A DNA stretch of 64,000 nucleotides from Ectobius pallidus (Eukaryota > Arthropoda > Insecta > Blattodea > Ectobiidae): positions 40,873,825-40,937,824 of the forward strand of contig CAXKWD010000005.1 of assembly GCA_964059195.1 (NCBI GenBank), written 5' to 3'. Positions 1 to 11,807 of this stretch are shown one piece after another (within the stretch, counting starts at the first letter, position 1; every line of letters begins with the position of its first letter). A model generated the notes under the pieces. It was not told where the DNA came from and searched no databases. It saw only the letters and a program-made list of their open reading frames with translations. The translations under genes and the position numbers were made by a program.

Positions 1-292
1 AATAAATAAAATGCAACCCATAGTGTGTTAGTGGACTACTGGAGCCGTGCGCACAACTCCGGTAAGTGCCCTGGAGACGCTGCTTGGCTAACCTCCTTTG
101 GATCTGGTTATTCAGGGACTTCTTGAATGCAACGGGACTTTAATGAATTATCCAGTAAGAGGGGCACAATGTGCCCAATTATGTGGCCTACGTTCACGTG
201 ACCGAAAGGGCCCAACCCATTCATATTCTTTCATTCAAAGCTATATAAGTTTTAACATGACAGTATATTTTTCACATAGATTAGATCCGTAA
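1..292 (+). pseudogene. C-terminal end of a LINE reverse transcriptase from the preceding array copy
   Basis: This is the downstream part of the RT polyprotein whose upstream part lies at the end of each repeat unit. The reading frame has the recognisable post-RT pattern GAVRTTP..ALE.LLG.PPLDLVIQ, interrupted by two in-frame stops before position 98. The stretch 98-292 is open but begins at TTG, so the start is not real. The RT core that should precede it lies outside the window. Confidence 0.75.
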
Positions 293-1032
293 CAGCTTCA
301 AGTGTTTTGAAATGTAATCAAATCTTTTAAGACCTTCGAGGCATTTAATATGACGATTATATAGTTGGAAATAATATTTTAAGGTTAGGAATGTATGCCG
401 ATATTCTTTTAAGATTTAGACTTTCAGTTCTGAAAATGTGTAAAAATAAGATTTCTTGAAATATATTCCTCAGAAATTGAGCGTAACTTGACATTTCCTT
501 TACTCCAGTAAGCGTCCGCTGTTTGAAGAGAATACAACAGTTGCTACTAAGACCTACCTAAGAATATCTCACATGTGAAAGCTACGAGATTCTACTCAGT
601 TATTTTCTCCTTGTATAATATTTATGAGGTAATACTTCATAGGAATTGTCATAATTTCGTGGCATATAAATTTGTACATGTCAAACAAGCAAAACGGCAT
701 AACGGCATAAAGCTAGCTACTTTACCGGCAATTCATTTTCTTCGAGAATGTACTTTATAGGTTCTTCCATCAGGTAATAAGGGATGGATTATTCATTCTA
801 ATTCGGGGTTCATTTTTATTTCATTTGTCTATTATTATACAGTGGTAGATGCAATAAGTGATATAGATCTAGCAGAGAAAATGATAAGGAATAAGTTGCA
901 CCATTGTTGGTCTTGTGTACCTTAGATCGTTTTCGTATAAATACAAAACATGATATCACTTGCTTGGAAACGAAAATACCGGATTGCATAGCCAAAATTC
1001 GTAGATGTAGGAACGATATGTTAAAAGAATAA

Positions 1033-1383
1033 AAAATAGTAGAATTAACTAAGAAATTTCAGTGTGAGAGATACGCGTTTTCGAGATTAACAGACAATAA
1101 CATATTAGAATTTATAAGAAAATATTTAGCAGCATTTCACATAGGGAAGTTGACGCAAATTGAAGGGCTAACCAAGACGTTCTGCGAAATTTGGCTAAAA
1201 AATGAAGGGCTGCCATCAAGAGACAGCCTGTATGAGCTTTACGTCTGGTTCGGCGTGGAAAGAGGGATCGAAAAAGATAAGCTGGATGAAGATCTCTTAA
1301 CGCTGGGTAAAGACTTGTATAACTTAAAAGAGGAAAGGCTCCACAAAGAAGCGGTAAGAAGAGAATATAGATTTATAAAATAG
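1033..1383 (+). CDS. Unassigned 116-codon open frame, array copy 1
   Basis: The frame is open from just after a TAA at 1030-1032 to the TAG at 1381-1383, with no ATG near its start. The predicted protein is charged and looks like real protein, with motifs such as FCEIWLKNEGLPSRDSLYEL and a basic C terminus ending REYRFIK. I do not recognise the family. It is followed by a 3'-UTR-like stretch with an AATAAA-type signal near 1484 and an (ATT)n tract, so it could be the C terminus of a LINE ORF or of a retrocopied host transcript. The lack of a start suggests a 5'-truncated piece. All three copies keep it open, but they are too alike for that to show selection. Confidence 0.3.
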   Translation, partial: KIVELTKKFQCERYAFSRLTDNNILEFIRKYLAAFHIGKLTQIEGLTKTFCEIWLKNEGLPSRDSLYELYVWFGVERGIEKDKLDEDLLTLGKDLYNLKEERLHKEAVRREYRFIK

Positions 1384-1489
1384 GCTGTATAGTTTGTAAG
1401 AAATTGTTGATTGTAGTTTTATAGAAGGGCCCCCCGAGAAATACACTGTAATCGAAGGGGACCCATTTTAGATATGAATTCTGAATAAA

Positions 1490-1536
<47 letters not shown>
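1384..1536 (+). repeat. 3'-UTR-like segment with (ATT)n tail, copy 1
   Basis: After the open frame comes a G/C-rich stretch with GGGCCCCCCGAG near 1428, then GAATAAACATT and about 44 bp of ATT repeats ending near 1536. An AATAAA-like signal followed by a simple tail is typical of a LINE or retrocopy 3' end. The equivalent tracts near 6166-6213 and 10873-10909 differ in length. Confidence 0.6.
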
Positions 1537-1539
<3 letters not shown>

Positions 1540-3496
1540 CACTTGCCTAGCAACGAGTATATGTAAATTTCCGAATCAGCGAGATATGCTACTAAAAAGG
1601 AATGATGTGTATTCAACATTCATTTAGTTTTGATCTTGAGAGGTGAACGAGAATGAGAACAAGTTTACACAGTACTAGCCACGGAGTGGGCTGATGGTTG
1701 ACAGTATTTAATGTGATTTCCATCGAACTAGTCTTTCAACTTAGAGTTTGTAATAATATTTCCTGCCCTCATGTACAAGACATGACCAGACTCTATTTAA
1801 TTGGAAGTTTTCGAACGCTGGCGTAGTGTAACTTAATTTTCAACATATTTAGTCTATTATATATTATCCCTATGTTAAGAAGGAGACTGAGCGTTTACTA
1901 GACATAATACCACAATAGAAAACTTGCGTTCCTTTTATTTACATCTTTCCTTATGAAACAGATAATCATAAATACGATTATAGATACTGATGCAATATTC
2001 GTGAACCCTACTTAATATGCAAATAAATTCATTACGATTTCCAACAAGGGCAAGTAATGTACTTCGTGGGGTTTGGGGCCACTTCATTGATGGGGCCTTG
2101 CGTCATGAATAGGTAAAGGTAGAGCATGCGATTTCAACTATAAAATTCACTGATTTTTACTCAACCTTTACAGATGCTGGTACGCATAGGAATTTCAACA
2201 GAAATGAGGTTCACATCCTAAGGTTGCACTATCTTAAGAAGAGAATTGGACCTACGCATCGACCAAACACATAAGCTAAGTACCTCAATTGTTTTCAAAT
2301 GCTTAATATAATCGAAGACACTCTCGCCTACTTAAATTTTTAAGTATAAGAAATTTATGGCGGAGATTTGGAGGTAGTATCTTGAAATATAAATTGCAGA
2401 ATTTATGCAACTAGGCCTTCACCAAAAATTTCAAGCAAGTATTAGAATTCATCGTTTCCACACACGACCCTGTATTCTTGTGCTGCGGGACTTGCCAACC
2501 TTGAAGGGTTAAGATTGAAGTTAAGAACGAGGAGGCCATGTGTCTCTGATAATGGTTCCGGGTGCCATTGCGTTGGACATCTGGGTAGTTTCTTTCTGAC
2601 TTGGGACGTGGGTGTTATTACAAAATGAACCTTTCAAGATACGTAACCACATTATAACATTTTGTTAAATGCACTGAGTACTTAGGAGTTTTCTTCCTGT
2701 GGAAGATGCATGTAGACGGCCTATGGCACGGGACAAACGTCTCTGTAAGCCTGTGTGTTTAGGAATGTGGCGAGCCAATAGAGTGAAGTTAATTCTTTCG
2801 CAAGCTGCGTCGCGTCGTTTGTTAGCAGTCCCTGGAGCGGGGTTAGGTCTTTCGCAAACTGCTCTGAATGATTGATTTCCCAGGAAAATATTGATTATGT
2901 AAAATACGAAGTACAATATTATATGGTTAGGTAGGAGAAGAAAGGTTTCATTTTGTAATGATACTAACGTAACGGGTCAGGGGAAATTACCCAGATGCCC
3001 ATGCAATGGTGCCTAGAAGCCTTTATCAGTGATACGTGATAATTAATCCCTCCGAGTTTTTGACGTAAACATTCTTCGACGCCTTCAGTTGACAAGTACC
3101 AAAGCACAAGGACTCAAGGTTGCGTGAATTTTATTTAACATGGAAGCGTCTGCTTCATTTTGCGATATTTTGTATTAAAATGTTGGTGCAGGATTCGAAC
3201 TGAATCCTGGTCTCTATCAGGTCCCCAGGGTATTAGCAACTCTTAGCAGTGTTATGATATTTCCTAGATTAACAGTGTTAACTCACTATAAAATAATAAT
3301 AGGTTCTCTTTAATTTTTCACGTCCTTATCAAAAGAAGACGGACATGACAATATTAGTGAACTGCAACGTTATGGCTCAAATGCTTTCGACTACAGGCGG
3401 AAGAACCATGAAGTAGAATCATCAAGACTACTCCTGAAAATGTCTATTTGGGTAAGCATTGATTATAATTGTATTACGTAATGAAATATATGTATG
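1537..3496. other. Non-coding interior of the repeat unit
   Basis: This is about 2 kb without a recognisable gene. A slightly G/C-rich minus-strand open stretch at 2665-2916 resembles nothing I know and has no supporting signal. At 3185-3215 there is a B-box-like string (TTCGAACTGAATCC region) with a short perfect stem, possibly an old tRNA-derived fragment. The same content recurs at 6214-8170, and its first part at 10910-11807. Confidence 0.5.
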
Positions 3497-4968
3497 TCAC
3501 TAATAACAATATGCAAAATAATTTTTAAACGTATCTTTCTATTTGGCCGACTTGCTATGTAGGATTGGCGGACTGCCAAAAATATTGTCATCTATAAGAG
3601 AATAAAGTGGGCAATTCAATCATTTTCCCCCTTTAAAAGCCCAGATATAGATGGGATTTACTCATTCCAAACTTGGTAAGAATTTTCAGATCTTGCCTGG
3701 TGATGGGTTATGTACACCCGTCGTGGATGCAGGCAAGACTAGTTTTTATTCCTAAGCCCGGTAGGATCTAGTACCTTGACCTAAGGATTTTAGACCTATT
3801 AGTCTGACTTCCTTGCTTTTAACGACTTTGGAAAGGCTAATAGATAGATGTATCAGAGGACCTATCTTAATTTTAAGGCCTTTGAGTGCTGAACAACATG
3901 CCTATCAGGCTGGCAAATCCGTGAAGATGGCGCGTCATCAACTGATTTCAAGGGCTGAAGAAGTGCTTGACCAGGGAGAGATAGCCATGGCAGTGTTTTT
4001 GTACCTAGAGGGGCCTTTAATTTTACTTCATATGGATGTATCTATTGAGGGTGGATTGGACATGGAGTTAACTTGTGTGCAACTCGATGGATTATGGCAT
4101 CCCTGGATGGCCGCCGGGCAATAGTGTCTCTCAATCAGTGCAAGCTGATTGTCACTATGCCCAGAGGCTGCCCCCAGGGAGGGGTTCCTGCCCTCACTTA
4201 TTTGGTGCCTGGTGGTAGATGATGTTCTAGCTCAATGAAAGTAGAGTATACGTAGATGATATGGTCAGGGGCAAATTAGCTGATACAGTTTCGGGCCTTA
4301 TACAAGGTGCCGTTGAGACTGTTGAAAGATGGTGTGGTGAGGTAGGACTGTCGGCTAACCCAGATAAAACTAACCTCGTTGTGTTCACGAGGAAGCTTCG
4401 GCTTGATGGTTTACATGAACCTACCTTCTTCGGGAAGAAGATGCTTCTGTCTATGTCTGTCAAGTATCTGGGAGTGATTCTGGATTCTAGGCTGACTTGG
4501 AAAGAACACATTGTAAACAAGGTGGATAAGGCCTGCAATGTATTGTGGGCCTGTCGGAGGGCCTTTGGTGTGAGGTGGGGATTTAAACCACGTGTGGTTT
4601 ATTGGCTGTATGCCTACATCATTAAGCCTTTCATCACCTATGCTTCGGTTTTGTGGTAGCCATGTGTTGAGAACAAAATAAATAAAATGCAACCCATAGT
4701 GTGTTAGTGGACTACTGGAGCCGTGCGCACAACTCCGGTAAGTGCCCTGGAGACGCTGCTTGGCTAACCTCCTTTGGATCTGGTTATTCAGGGACTTCTT
4801 GAATGCAACGGGACTTTAATGAATTATCCAGTAAGAGGGGCACAATGTGCCCAATTATGTGGCCTACGTTCACGTGACCGAAAGGGCCCAACCCATTCAT
4901 ATTCTTTCATTCAAAGCTATATAAGTTTTAACATGACAGTATATTTTTCACATAGATTAGATCCGTAA
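3497..4968 (+). pseudogene. LINE reverse transcriptase remnant (R1/LOA/Jockey-type), crossing from copy 1 into copy 2
   Basis: Fragments in several frames follow the order of a LINE RT. Finger motifs near 3620-3770 include IPKPGR; TLERLIDRCIRGP and EQHAYQAGKS lie at 3825-3925; a palm segment FLYLEG is at 3996-4013; YVDD is at 4249-4260; thumb motifs LSANPDKTNLVVFTRK and VKYLGVILDSRLTWKEH lie near 4350-4510. The frame then runs past the unit boundary at 4677 to 4968. Family members normally have Asp where codon 4002-4004 encodes Tyr, so one catalytic acid is lost. A 34-bp deletion near 3655, frameshifts near 3780 and 4015, and several in-frame stops show it is dead. No endonuclease or ORF1 is seen. 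The clade call is by motif resemblance only. Confidence 0.85.
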
Positions 4969-6163
4969 CAGCTTCAAGTGTTTTGAAATGTAATCAAATC
5001 TTTTAAGACCTTCGAGGCATTTAATATGACGATTATAGTTGGAAATAATATTTTAAGGTTAGGAATGTATGCCGATATTCTTTTAAGATTTAGACTTTCA
5101 GTTCTGAAAATGTGTAAAAATAAGATTTCTTGAAATATATTCCTCAGAAATTGAGCGTAACTTGACATTTCCTTTACTCCAGTAAGCGTCCGCTGTTTGA
5201 AGAGAATACAACAGTTGCTACTAAGACCTACCTAAGAATATCTCACATGTGAAAGCTACGAGATTCTACTCAGTTATTTTCTCCTTGTATAATATTTATG
5301 AGGTAATACTTCATAGGAATTGTCATAATTTCGTGGCATATAAATTTGTACATGTCAAACAAGCAAAACGGCATAACGGCATAAAGCTAGCTACTTTACC
5401 GGCAATTCATTTTCTTCGAGAATGTACTTTATAGGTTCTTCCATCAGGTAATAAGGGATGGATTATTCATTCTAATTCGGGGTTCATTTTTATTTCATTT
5501 GTCTATTATTATACAGTGGTAGATGCAATAAGTGATATAGATCTAGCAGAGAAAATGATAAGGAATAAGTTGCACCATTGTTGGTCTTGTGTACCTTAGA
5601 TCGTTTTCGTATAAATACAAAACATGATATCACTTGCTTGGAAACGAAAATACCGGATTGCATAGCCAAAATTCGTAGATGTAGGAACGATATGTTAAAA
5701 GAATAAAAAATAGTAGAATTAACTAAGAAATTTCAGTGTGAGAGATACGCGTTTTCGAGATTAACAGACAATAACATATTAGAATTTATAAGAAAATATT
5801 TAGCAGCATTTCACATAGGGAAGTTGACGCAAATTGAAGGGCTAACCAAGACGTTCTGCGAAATTTGGCTAAAAAATGAAGGGCTGCCATCAAGAGACAG
5901 CCTGTATGAGCTTTACGTCTGGTTCGGCGTGGAAAGAGGGATCGAAAAAGATAAGCTGGATGAAGATCTCTTAACGCTGGGTAAAGACTTGTATAACTTA
6001 AAAGAGGAAAGGCTCCACAAAGAAGCGGTAAGAAGAGAATATAGATTTATAAAATAGGCTGTATAGTTTGTAAGAAATTGTTGATTGTAGTTTTATAGAA
6101 GGGCCCCCCGAGAAATACACTGTAATCGAAGGGGACCCACTTTAGATATGAATTCTGAATAAA

Positions 6164-6216
<53 letters not shown>

Positions 6217-9200
6217 CACTTGCCTAGCAACGAGTATATGTAAATTTCCGAATCAGCGAGATATGCTACTAAAAAGGAATGATGTGTATTCAACATTCAT
6301 TTAGTTTTGATCTTGAGAGGTGAACGAGAATGAGAACAAGTTTACACAGTACTAGCCACGGAGTGGGCTGATGGTTGACAGTATTTAATGTGATTTCCAT
6401 CGAACTAGTCTTTCAACTTAGAGTTTGTAATAATATTTCCTGCCCTCATGTACAAGACATGACCAGACTCTATTTAATTGGAAGTTTTCGAACGCTGGCG
6501 TAGTGTAACTTAATTTTCAACATATTTAGTCTATTATATATTATCCCTATGTTAAGAAGGAGACTGAGCTTTTACTAGACATAATACCACAATAGAAAAC
6601 TTGCGTTCCTTTTATTTACATCTTTCCTTATGAAACAGATAATCATAAATACGATTATAGATACTGATGCAATATTCGTGAACCCTACTTAATATGCAAA
6701 TAAATTCATTACGATTTCCAACAAGGGCAAGTAATGTACTTCGTGGGGTTTGGGGCCACTTCATTGATGGGGCCTTGCGTCATGAATAGGTAAAGGTAGA
6801 GCATGCGATTTCAACTATAAAATTCACTGATTTTTACTCAACCTTTACAGATGCTGGTACGCATAGGAATTTCAACAGAAATGAGGTTCACATCCTAAGG
6901 TTGCACTATCTTAAGAAGAGAATTGGACCTACGCATCGACCAAACACATAAGCTAAGTACCTCAATTGTTTTCAAATGCTTAATATGATCGAAGACACTC
7001 TCGCCTACTTAAATTTTTAAGTATAAGAAATTTATGGCGGAGATTTGGAGGTAGTATCTTGAAATATAAATTGCAGAATTTATGCAACTAGGCCTTCACC
7101 AAAAATTTCAAGCAAGTATTAGAATTCATCGTTTCCACACACGACCCTGTATTCTTGTGCTGCGGGACTTGCCAACCTTGAAGGGTTAAGATTGAAGTTA
7201 AGAACGAGGAGGCCATGTGTCTCTGATAATGGTTCCGGGTGCCATTGCGTTGGACATCTGGGTAGTTTCTTTCTGACTTGGGACGTGGGTGTTATTACAA
7301 AATGAACCTTTCAAGATACGTAACCACATTATAACATTTTGTTAAATGCACTGAGTACTTAGGAGTTTTCTTCCTGTGGAAGATGCATGTAGACGGCCTA
7401 TGGCACGGGACAAACGTCTCTGTAAGCCTGTGTGTTTAGGAATGTGGCGAGCCAATAGAGTGAAGTTAATTCTTTCGCAAGCTGCGTCGCGTCGTTTGTT
7501 AGCAGTCCCTGGAGCGGGGTTAGGTCTTTCGCAAACTGCTCTGAATGATTGATTTCCCAGGAAAATATTGATTATGTAAAATACGAAGTACAATATTATA
7601 TGGTTAGGTAGGAGAAGAAAGGTTTCATTTTGTAATGATACTAACGTAACGGGTCAGGGGAAATTACCCAGATGCCCATGCAATGGTGCCTAGAAGCCTT
7701 TATCAGTGATACGTGATAATTAATCCCTCCGAGTTTTTGACGTAAACATTCTTCGACGCCTTCAGTTGACAAGTACCAAAGCACAAGGACTCAAGGTTGC
7801 GTGAATTTTATTTAACATGGAAGCGTCTGCTTAATTTTGTGATATTTTGTATTAAAATGTTGGTGCAGGATTCGAACTGAATCCTGGTCTCTATCAGGTC
7901 CCCAGGGTATTAGCTACTCTTAGCAGTGTTATGATATTTCCTAGATTAACAGTGTTAACTCACTATAAAATAATAATAGGTTCTCTTTAATTTTTCACGT
8001 CCTTATCAAAAGAAGACGGACATGACAATATTAGTGAACTGCAACGTTATGGCTCAAATGCTTTCGACTACAGGCGGAAGAACCATGAAGTAGAATCATC
8101 AAGACTACTCCTGAAAATGTCTATTTGGGTAAGCATTGATTATAATTGTATTACGTAATGAAATATATGTATGTCACTAATAATAATATGCAAAATAATT
8201 TTTAAACGTATCTTTCTATTTGGCCGACTTGCTATGCAGGATTGGCGGACTGCCAAAAATATTGTCATCTATAAGAGAATAAAGTGGGCAATTCAATCAT
8301 TTTCCCCCTTTAAAAGCCCAGAAATAGATGGGATTTTCTCGGCCCTGCTTCAGCAGGGACATGATTTACTCATTCCAAACTTGGTAAGAATTTTCAGATC
8401 TTGCCTGGTGATGGGTTATGTACACCCGTCGTGGATGCAGGCAAGACTAGTTTTTATTCCTAAGCCCGGTAGGATCTAGTACCTTGACCTAAGGATTTTA
8501 GACCTATTAGTCTGACTTCCTTGCTTTTAACGACTTTGGAAAGGCTAATAGATAGATGTATCAGAGGACCTATCTTAATTTTAAGGCCTTTGAGTGCTGA
8601 ACAACATGCCTATCAGGCTGGCAAATCCGTGAAGATGGCGCGTCATCAACTGATTTCAAGGGCTGAAGAAGTGCTTGACCAGGGAGAGATAGCCATGGCA
8701 GTGTTTTTGTACCTAGAGGGGCCTTTAATTTTACTTCATATGGATGTATCTATTGAGGGTGGATTGGACATGGAGTTAACTTGTGTGCAACTCGATGGAT
8801 TATGGCATCCCTGGATGGCCGCCGGGCAATAGTGTCTCTCAATCAGTGCAAGCTGATTGTCACTATGCCCAGAGGCTGCCCCCAGGGAGGGGTTCCTGCC
8901 CTCACTTATTTGGTGCCTGGTGGTAGATGATGTTCTAGCTCAATGAAAGTAGAGTATACGTAGATGATATGGTCAGGGGCAAATTAGCTGATACAGTTTC
9001 GGGCCTTATACAAGGTGCCGTTGAGACTGTTGAAAGATGGTGTGGTGAGGTAGGACTGTCGGCTAACCCAGATAAAACTAACCTCGTTGTGTTCACGAGG
9101 AAGCTTCGGCTTGATGGTTTACATGAACCTACCTTCTTCGGGAAGAAGATGCTTCTGTCTATGTCTGTCAAGTATCTGGGAGTGATTCTGGATTCTAGGC

Positions 9201-9384
9201 TGACTTGGAAAGAACACATTGTAAACAAGGTGGATAAGGCCTGCAATGTATTGTGGGCCTGTCGGAGGGCCTTTGGTGTGAGGTGGGGATTTAAACCACG
9301 TGTGGTTTATTGGCTGTATGCCTACATCATTAAGCCTTTCATCACCTATGCTTCGGTTTTGTGGTAGCCATGTGTTGAGAACAA
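4677..9384. repeat. Tandem unit, copy 2 (full, 4708 bp)
   Basis: This is the longest copy and the best guide to the unit. It keeps the 34 bp missing in copy 1, so the RT finger segment 8171-8479 is open here. It shares with copy 3, against copy 1, the GACCCACTTTAG and GAGCTTTTAC variants and the shorter TA run near 5037. It differs from both at AATATGATCG near 6985. Confidence 0.95.
5707..6057 (+). CDS. Unassigned 116-codon open frame, array copy 2
   Basis: This frame encodes the same protein as the one at 1033-1383, with no change I could see over the 77 codons after the TTG at 5824. It is followed by an (ATT)n tract of about 48 bp to 6213. The function is unknown. Confidence 0.3.
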   Translation, partial: KIVELTKKFQCERYAFSRLTDNNILEFIRKYLAAFHIGKLTQIEGLTKTFCEIWLKNEGLPSRDSLYELYVWFGVERGIEKDKLDEDLLTLGKDLYNLKEERLHKEAVRREYRFIK

Positions 9385-9676
9385 AATAAATAAAATGCAA
9401 CCCATAGTGTGTTAGTGGACTACTGGAGCCGTGCGCACAACTCCGGTAAGTGCCCTGGAGACGCTGCTTGGCTAACCTCCTTTGGATCTGGTTATTCAGG
9501 GACTTCTTGAATGCAACGGGACTTTAATGAATTATCCAGTAAGAGGGGCACAATGTGCCCAATTATGTGGCCTACGTTCACGTGACCGAAAGGGCCCAAC
9601 CCATTCATATTCTTTCATTCAAAGCTATATAAGTTTTAACATGACAGTATATTTTTCACATAGATTAGATCCGTAA
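8171..9676 (+). pseudogene. LINE reverse transcriptase remnant, crossing from copy 2 into copy 3
   Basis: This is the better preserved copy of the array RT. The finger segment 8171-8479 is open and contains FKSPEIDGIFSALLQQG and IPKPGR, a typical LINE RT block. AYQAGKS follows in 8521-8832. The catalytic-site variants (Tyr for the first Asp at 8710-8712, YVDD at 8957-8968) match the upstream copy, so both decayed before the duplication. The thumb segment 8969-9367 is open for 132 codons and ends at a TAG that replaces a conserved Trp. The frame resumes after the unit boundary and reaches 9676. The element is non-functional. Confidence 0.87.
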
Positions 9677-10871
9677 CAGCTTCAAGTGTTTTGAAATGTA
9701 ATCAAATCTTTTAAGACCTTCGAGGCATTTAATATGACGATTATAGTTGGAAATAATATTTTAAGGTTAGGAATGTATGCCGATATTCTTTTAAGATTTA
9801 GACTTTCAGTTCTGAAAATGTGTAAAAATAAGATTTCTTGAAATATATTCCTCAGAAATTGAGCGTAACTTGACATTTCCTTTACTCCAGTAAGCGTCCG
9901 CTGTTTGAAGAGAATACAACAGTTGCTACTAAGACCTACCTAAGAATATCTCACATGTGAAAGCTACGAGATTCTACTCAGTTATTTTCTCCTTGTATAA
10001 TATTTATGAGGTAATACTTCATAGGAATTGTCATAATTTCGTGGCATATAAATTTGTACATGTCAAACAAGCAAAACGGCATAACGGCATAAAGCTAGCT
10101 ACTTTACCGGCAATTCATTTTCTTCGAGAATGCACTTTATAGGTTCTTCCATCAGGTATTAAGGGATGGATTATTCATTCTAATTCGGGGTTCATTTTTA
10201 TTTCATTTGTCTATTATTATACAGTGGTAGATGCAATAAGTGATATAGATCTAGCAGAGAAAATGATAAGGAATAAGTTGCACCATTGTTGGTCTTGTGT
10301 ACCTTAGATCGTTTTCGTATAAATACAAAACATGATATCACTTGCTTGGAAACGAAAATACCGGATTGCATAGCCAAAATTCGTAGATGTAGGAACGATA
10401 TGTTAAAAGAATAAAAAATAGTAGAATTAACTAAGAAACTTCAGTGTGAGAGATACGCGTTTTCGAGATTAACAGACAATAACATATTAGAATTTATAAG
10501 AAAATATTTAGCAGCATTTCACATAGGGAAGTTGACGCAAATTGAAGGGCTAACCAAGACGTTCTGCGAAATTTGGCTAAAAAATGAAGGGCTGCCATCA
10601 AGAGACAGCCTGTATGAGCTTTACGTCTGGTTCGGCGTGGAAAGAGGGATCGAAAAAGATAAGCTGGATGAAGATCTCTTAACGCTGGGTAAAGACTTGT
10701 ATAACTTAAAAGAGGAAAGGCTCCACAAAGAAGCGGTAAGAAGAGAATATAGATTTATAAAATAGGCTGTATAGTTTGTAAGAAATTGTTGATTGTAGTT
10801 TTATAGAAGGGCCCCCCGAGAAATACACTGTAATCGAAGGGGACCCACTTTAGATATGAATTCTGAATAAA

Positions 10872-10912
<41 letters not shown>

Positions 10913-11807
10913 CACTTGCCTAGCAACGAGTATATGTAAATTTCCGAATCAGCGAGATATGCTACTAAAAAGGAATGATGTGTATTCAACATTCATTTAG
11001 TTTTGATCTTGAGAGGTGAACGAGAATGAGAACAAGTTTACACAGTACTAGCCACGGAGTGGGCTGATGGTTGACAGTATTTAATGTGATTTCCATCGAA
11101 CTAGTCTTTCAACTTAGAGTTTGTAATAATATTTCCTGCCCTCATGTACAAGACATGACCAGACTCTATTTAATTGGAAGTTTTCGAACGCTGGCGTAGT
11201 GTAACTTAATTTTCAACATATTTAGTCTATTATATATTATCCCTATGTTAAGAAGGAGACTGAGCTTTTACTAGACATAATACCACAATAGAAAACTTGC
11301 GTTCCTTTTATTTACATCTTTCCTTATGAAACAGATAATCATAAATACGATTATAGATACTGATGCAATATTCGTGAACCCTACTTAATATGCAAATAAA
11401 TTCATTACGATTTCCAACAAGGGCAAGTAATGTACTTCGTGGGGTTTGGGGCCACTTCATTGATGGGGCCTTGCGTCATGAATAGGTAAAGGTAGAGCAT
11501 GCGATTTCAACTATAAAATTCACTGATTTTTACTCAACCTTTACAGATGCTGGTACGCATAGGAATTTCAACAGAAATGAGGTTCACATCCTAAGGTTGC
11601 ACTATCTTAAGAAGAGAATTGGACCTACGCATCGACCAAACACATAAGCTAAGTACCTCAATTGTTTTCAAATGCTTAATATAATCGAAGACACTCTCGC
11701 CTACTTAAATTTTTAAGTATAAGAAATTTATGGCGGAGATTTGGAGGTAGTATCGTGAAATATAAATTGCAGAATTTATGCAACTAGGCCTTCACCAAAA
11801 ATTTCAA
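9385..11807. repeat. Tandem unit, copy 3 (truncated at the BEL/Pao junction)
   Basis: Copy 3 follows the unit from its start to the equivalent of position 2434, then switches at 11807/11808 into a BEL/Pao pol sequence on the minus strand. It has private changes, for example AAACTTCAG near 10438, AATGCACTTT near 10130, GGTATTAAGG near 10157 and TATCGTGAAA near 11752, and the shortest (ATT)n tract (about 37 bp). Confidence 0.95.
10415..10765 (+). CDS. Unassigned 116-codon open frame, array copy 3
   Basis: This matches the frames at 1033 and 5707 except for one Phe-to-Leu change (CTT near 10439) in the N-terminal part, before the TTG at 10532. The stop is TAG at 10763-10765. The function is unknown. 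Confidence 0.3.
   Translation, partial: KIVELTKKLQCERYAFSRLTDNNILEFIRKYLAAFHIGKLTQIEGLTKTFCEIWLKNEGLPSRDSLYELYVWFGVERGIEKDKLDEDLLTLGKDLYNLKEERLHKEAVRREYRFIK

Larger units (their letters stand above)
1..11807. repeat. Head-to-tail tandem array of a ~4.7-kb unit, 3 copies (last partial)
   Basis: The sequence starting at position 1 recurs almost base for base at 4677 and again at 9385, giving unit lengths of 4676 and 4708. The third copy runs only to about 11807, matching unit position 2434. The copies differ by scattered substitutions, by (ATT)n length, by a 2-bp TA indel near 360, and by a 34-bp deletion in copy 1 near 3655. Each unit holds a decayed LINE reverse transcriptase, a 116-codon open frame and an (ATT)n tract. 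Position 1 is an arbitrary phase, because the array already runs at the window edge. Near-identity implies recent duplication, gene conversion, or an assembly artefact. Confidence 0.97.

Noticed and set aside
2665..2916. Minus-strand 83-codon open frame in the array unit (also 7342-7593)
   Set aside because: No family resemblance, no supporting signal, and identical only because the units are recent copies.
3181..3250. tRNA-like string on minus strand of the unit (also near 7856)
   Set aside because: B-box resemblance only; no complete cloverleaf could be drawn.
4227..4692. Minus-strand open frames opposite the array RT (also 8935-9400)
   Set aside because: Antisense shadows of the RT remnant.
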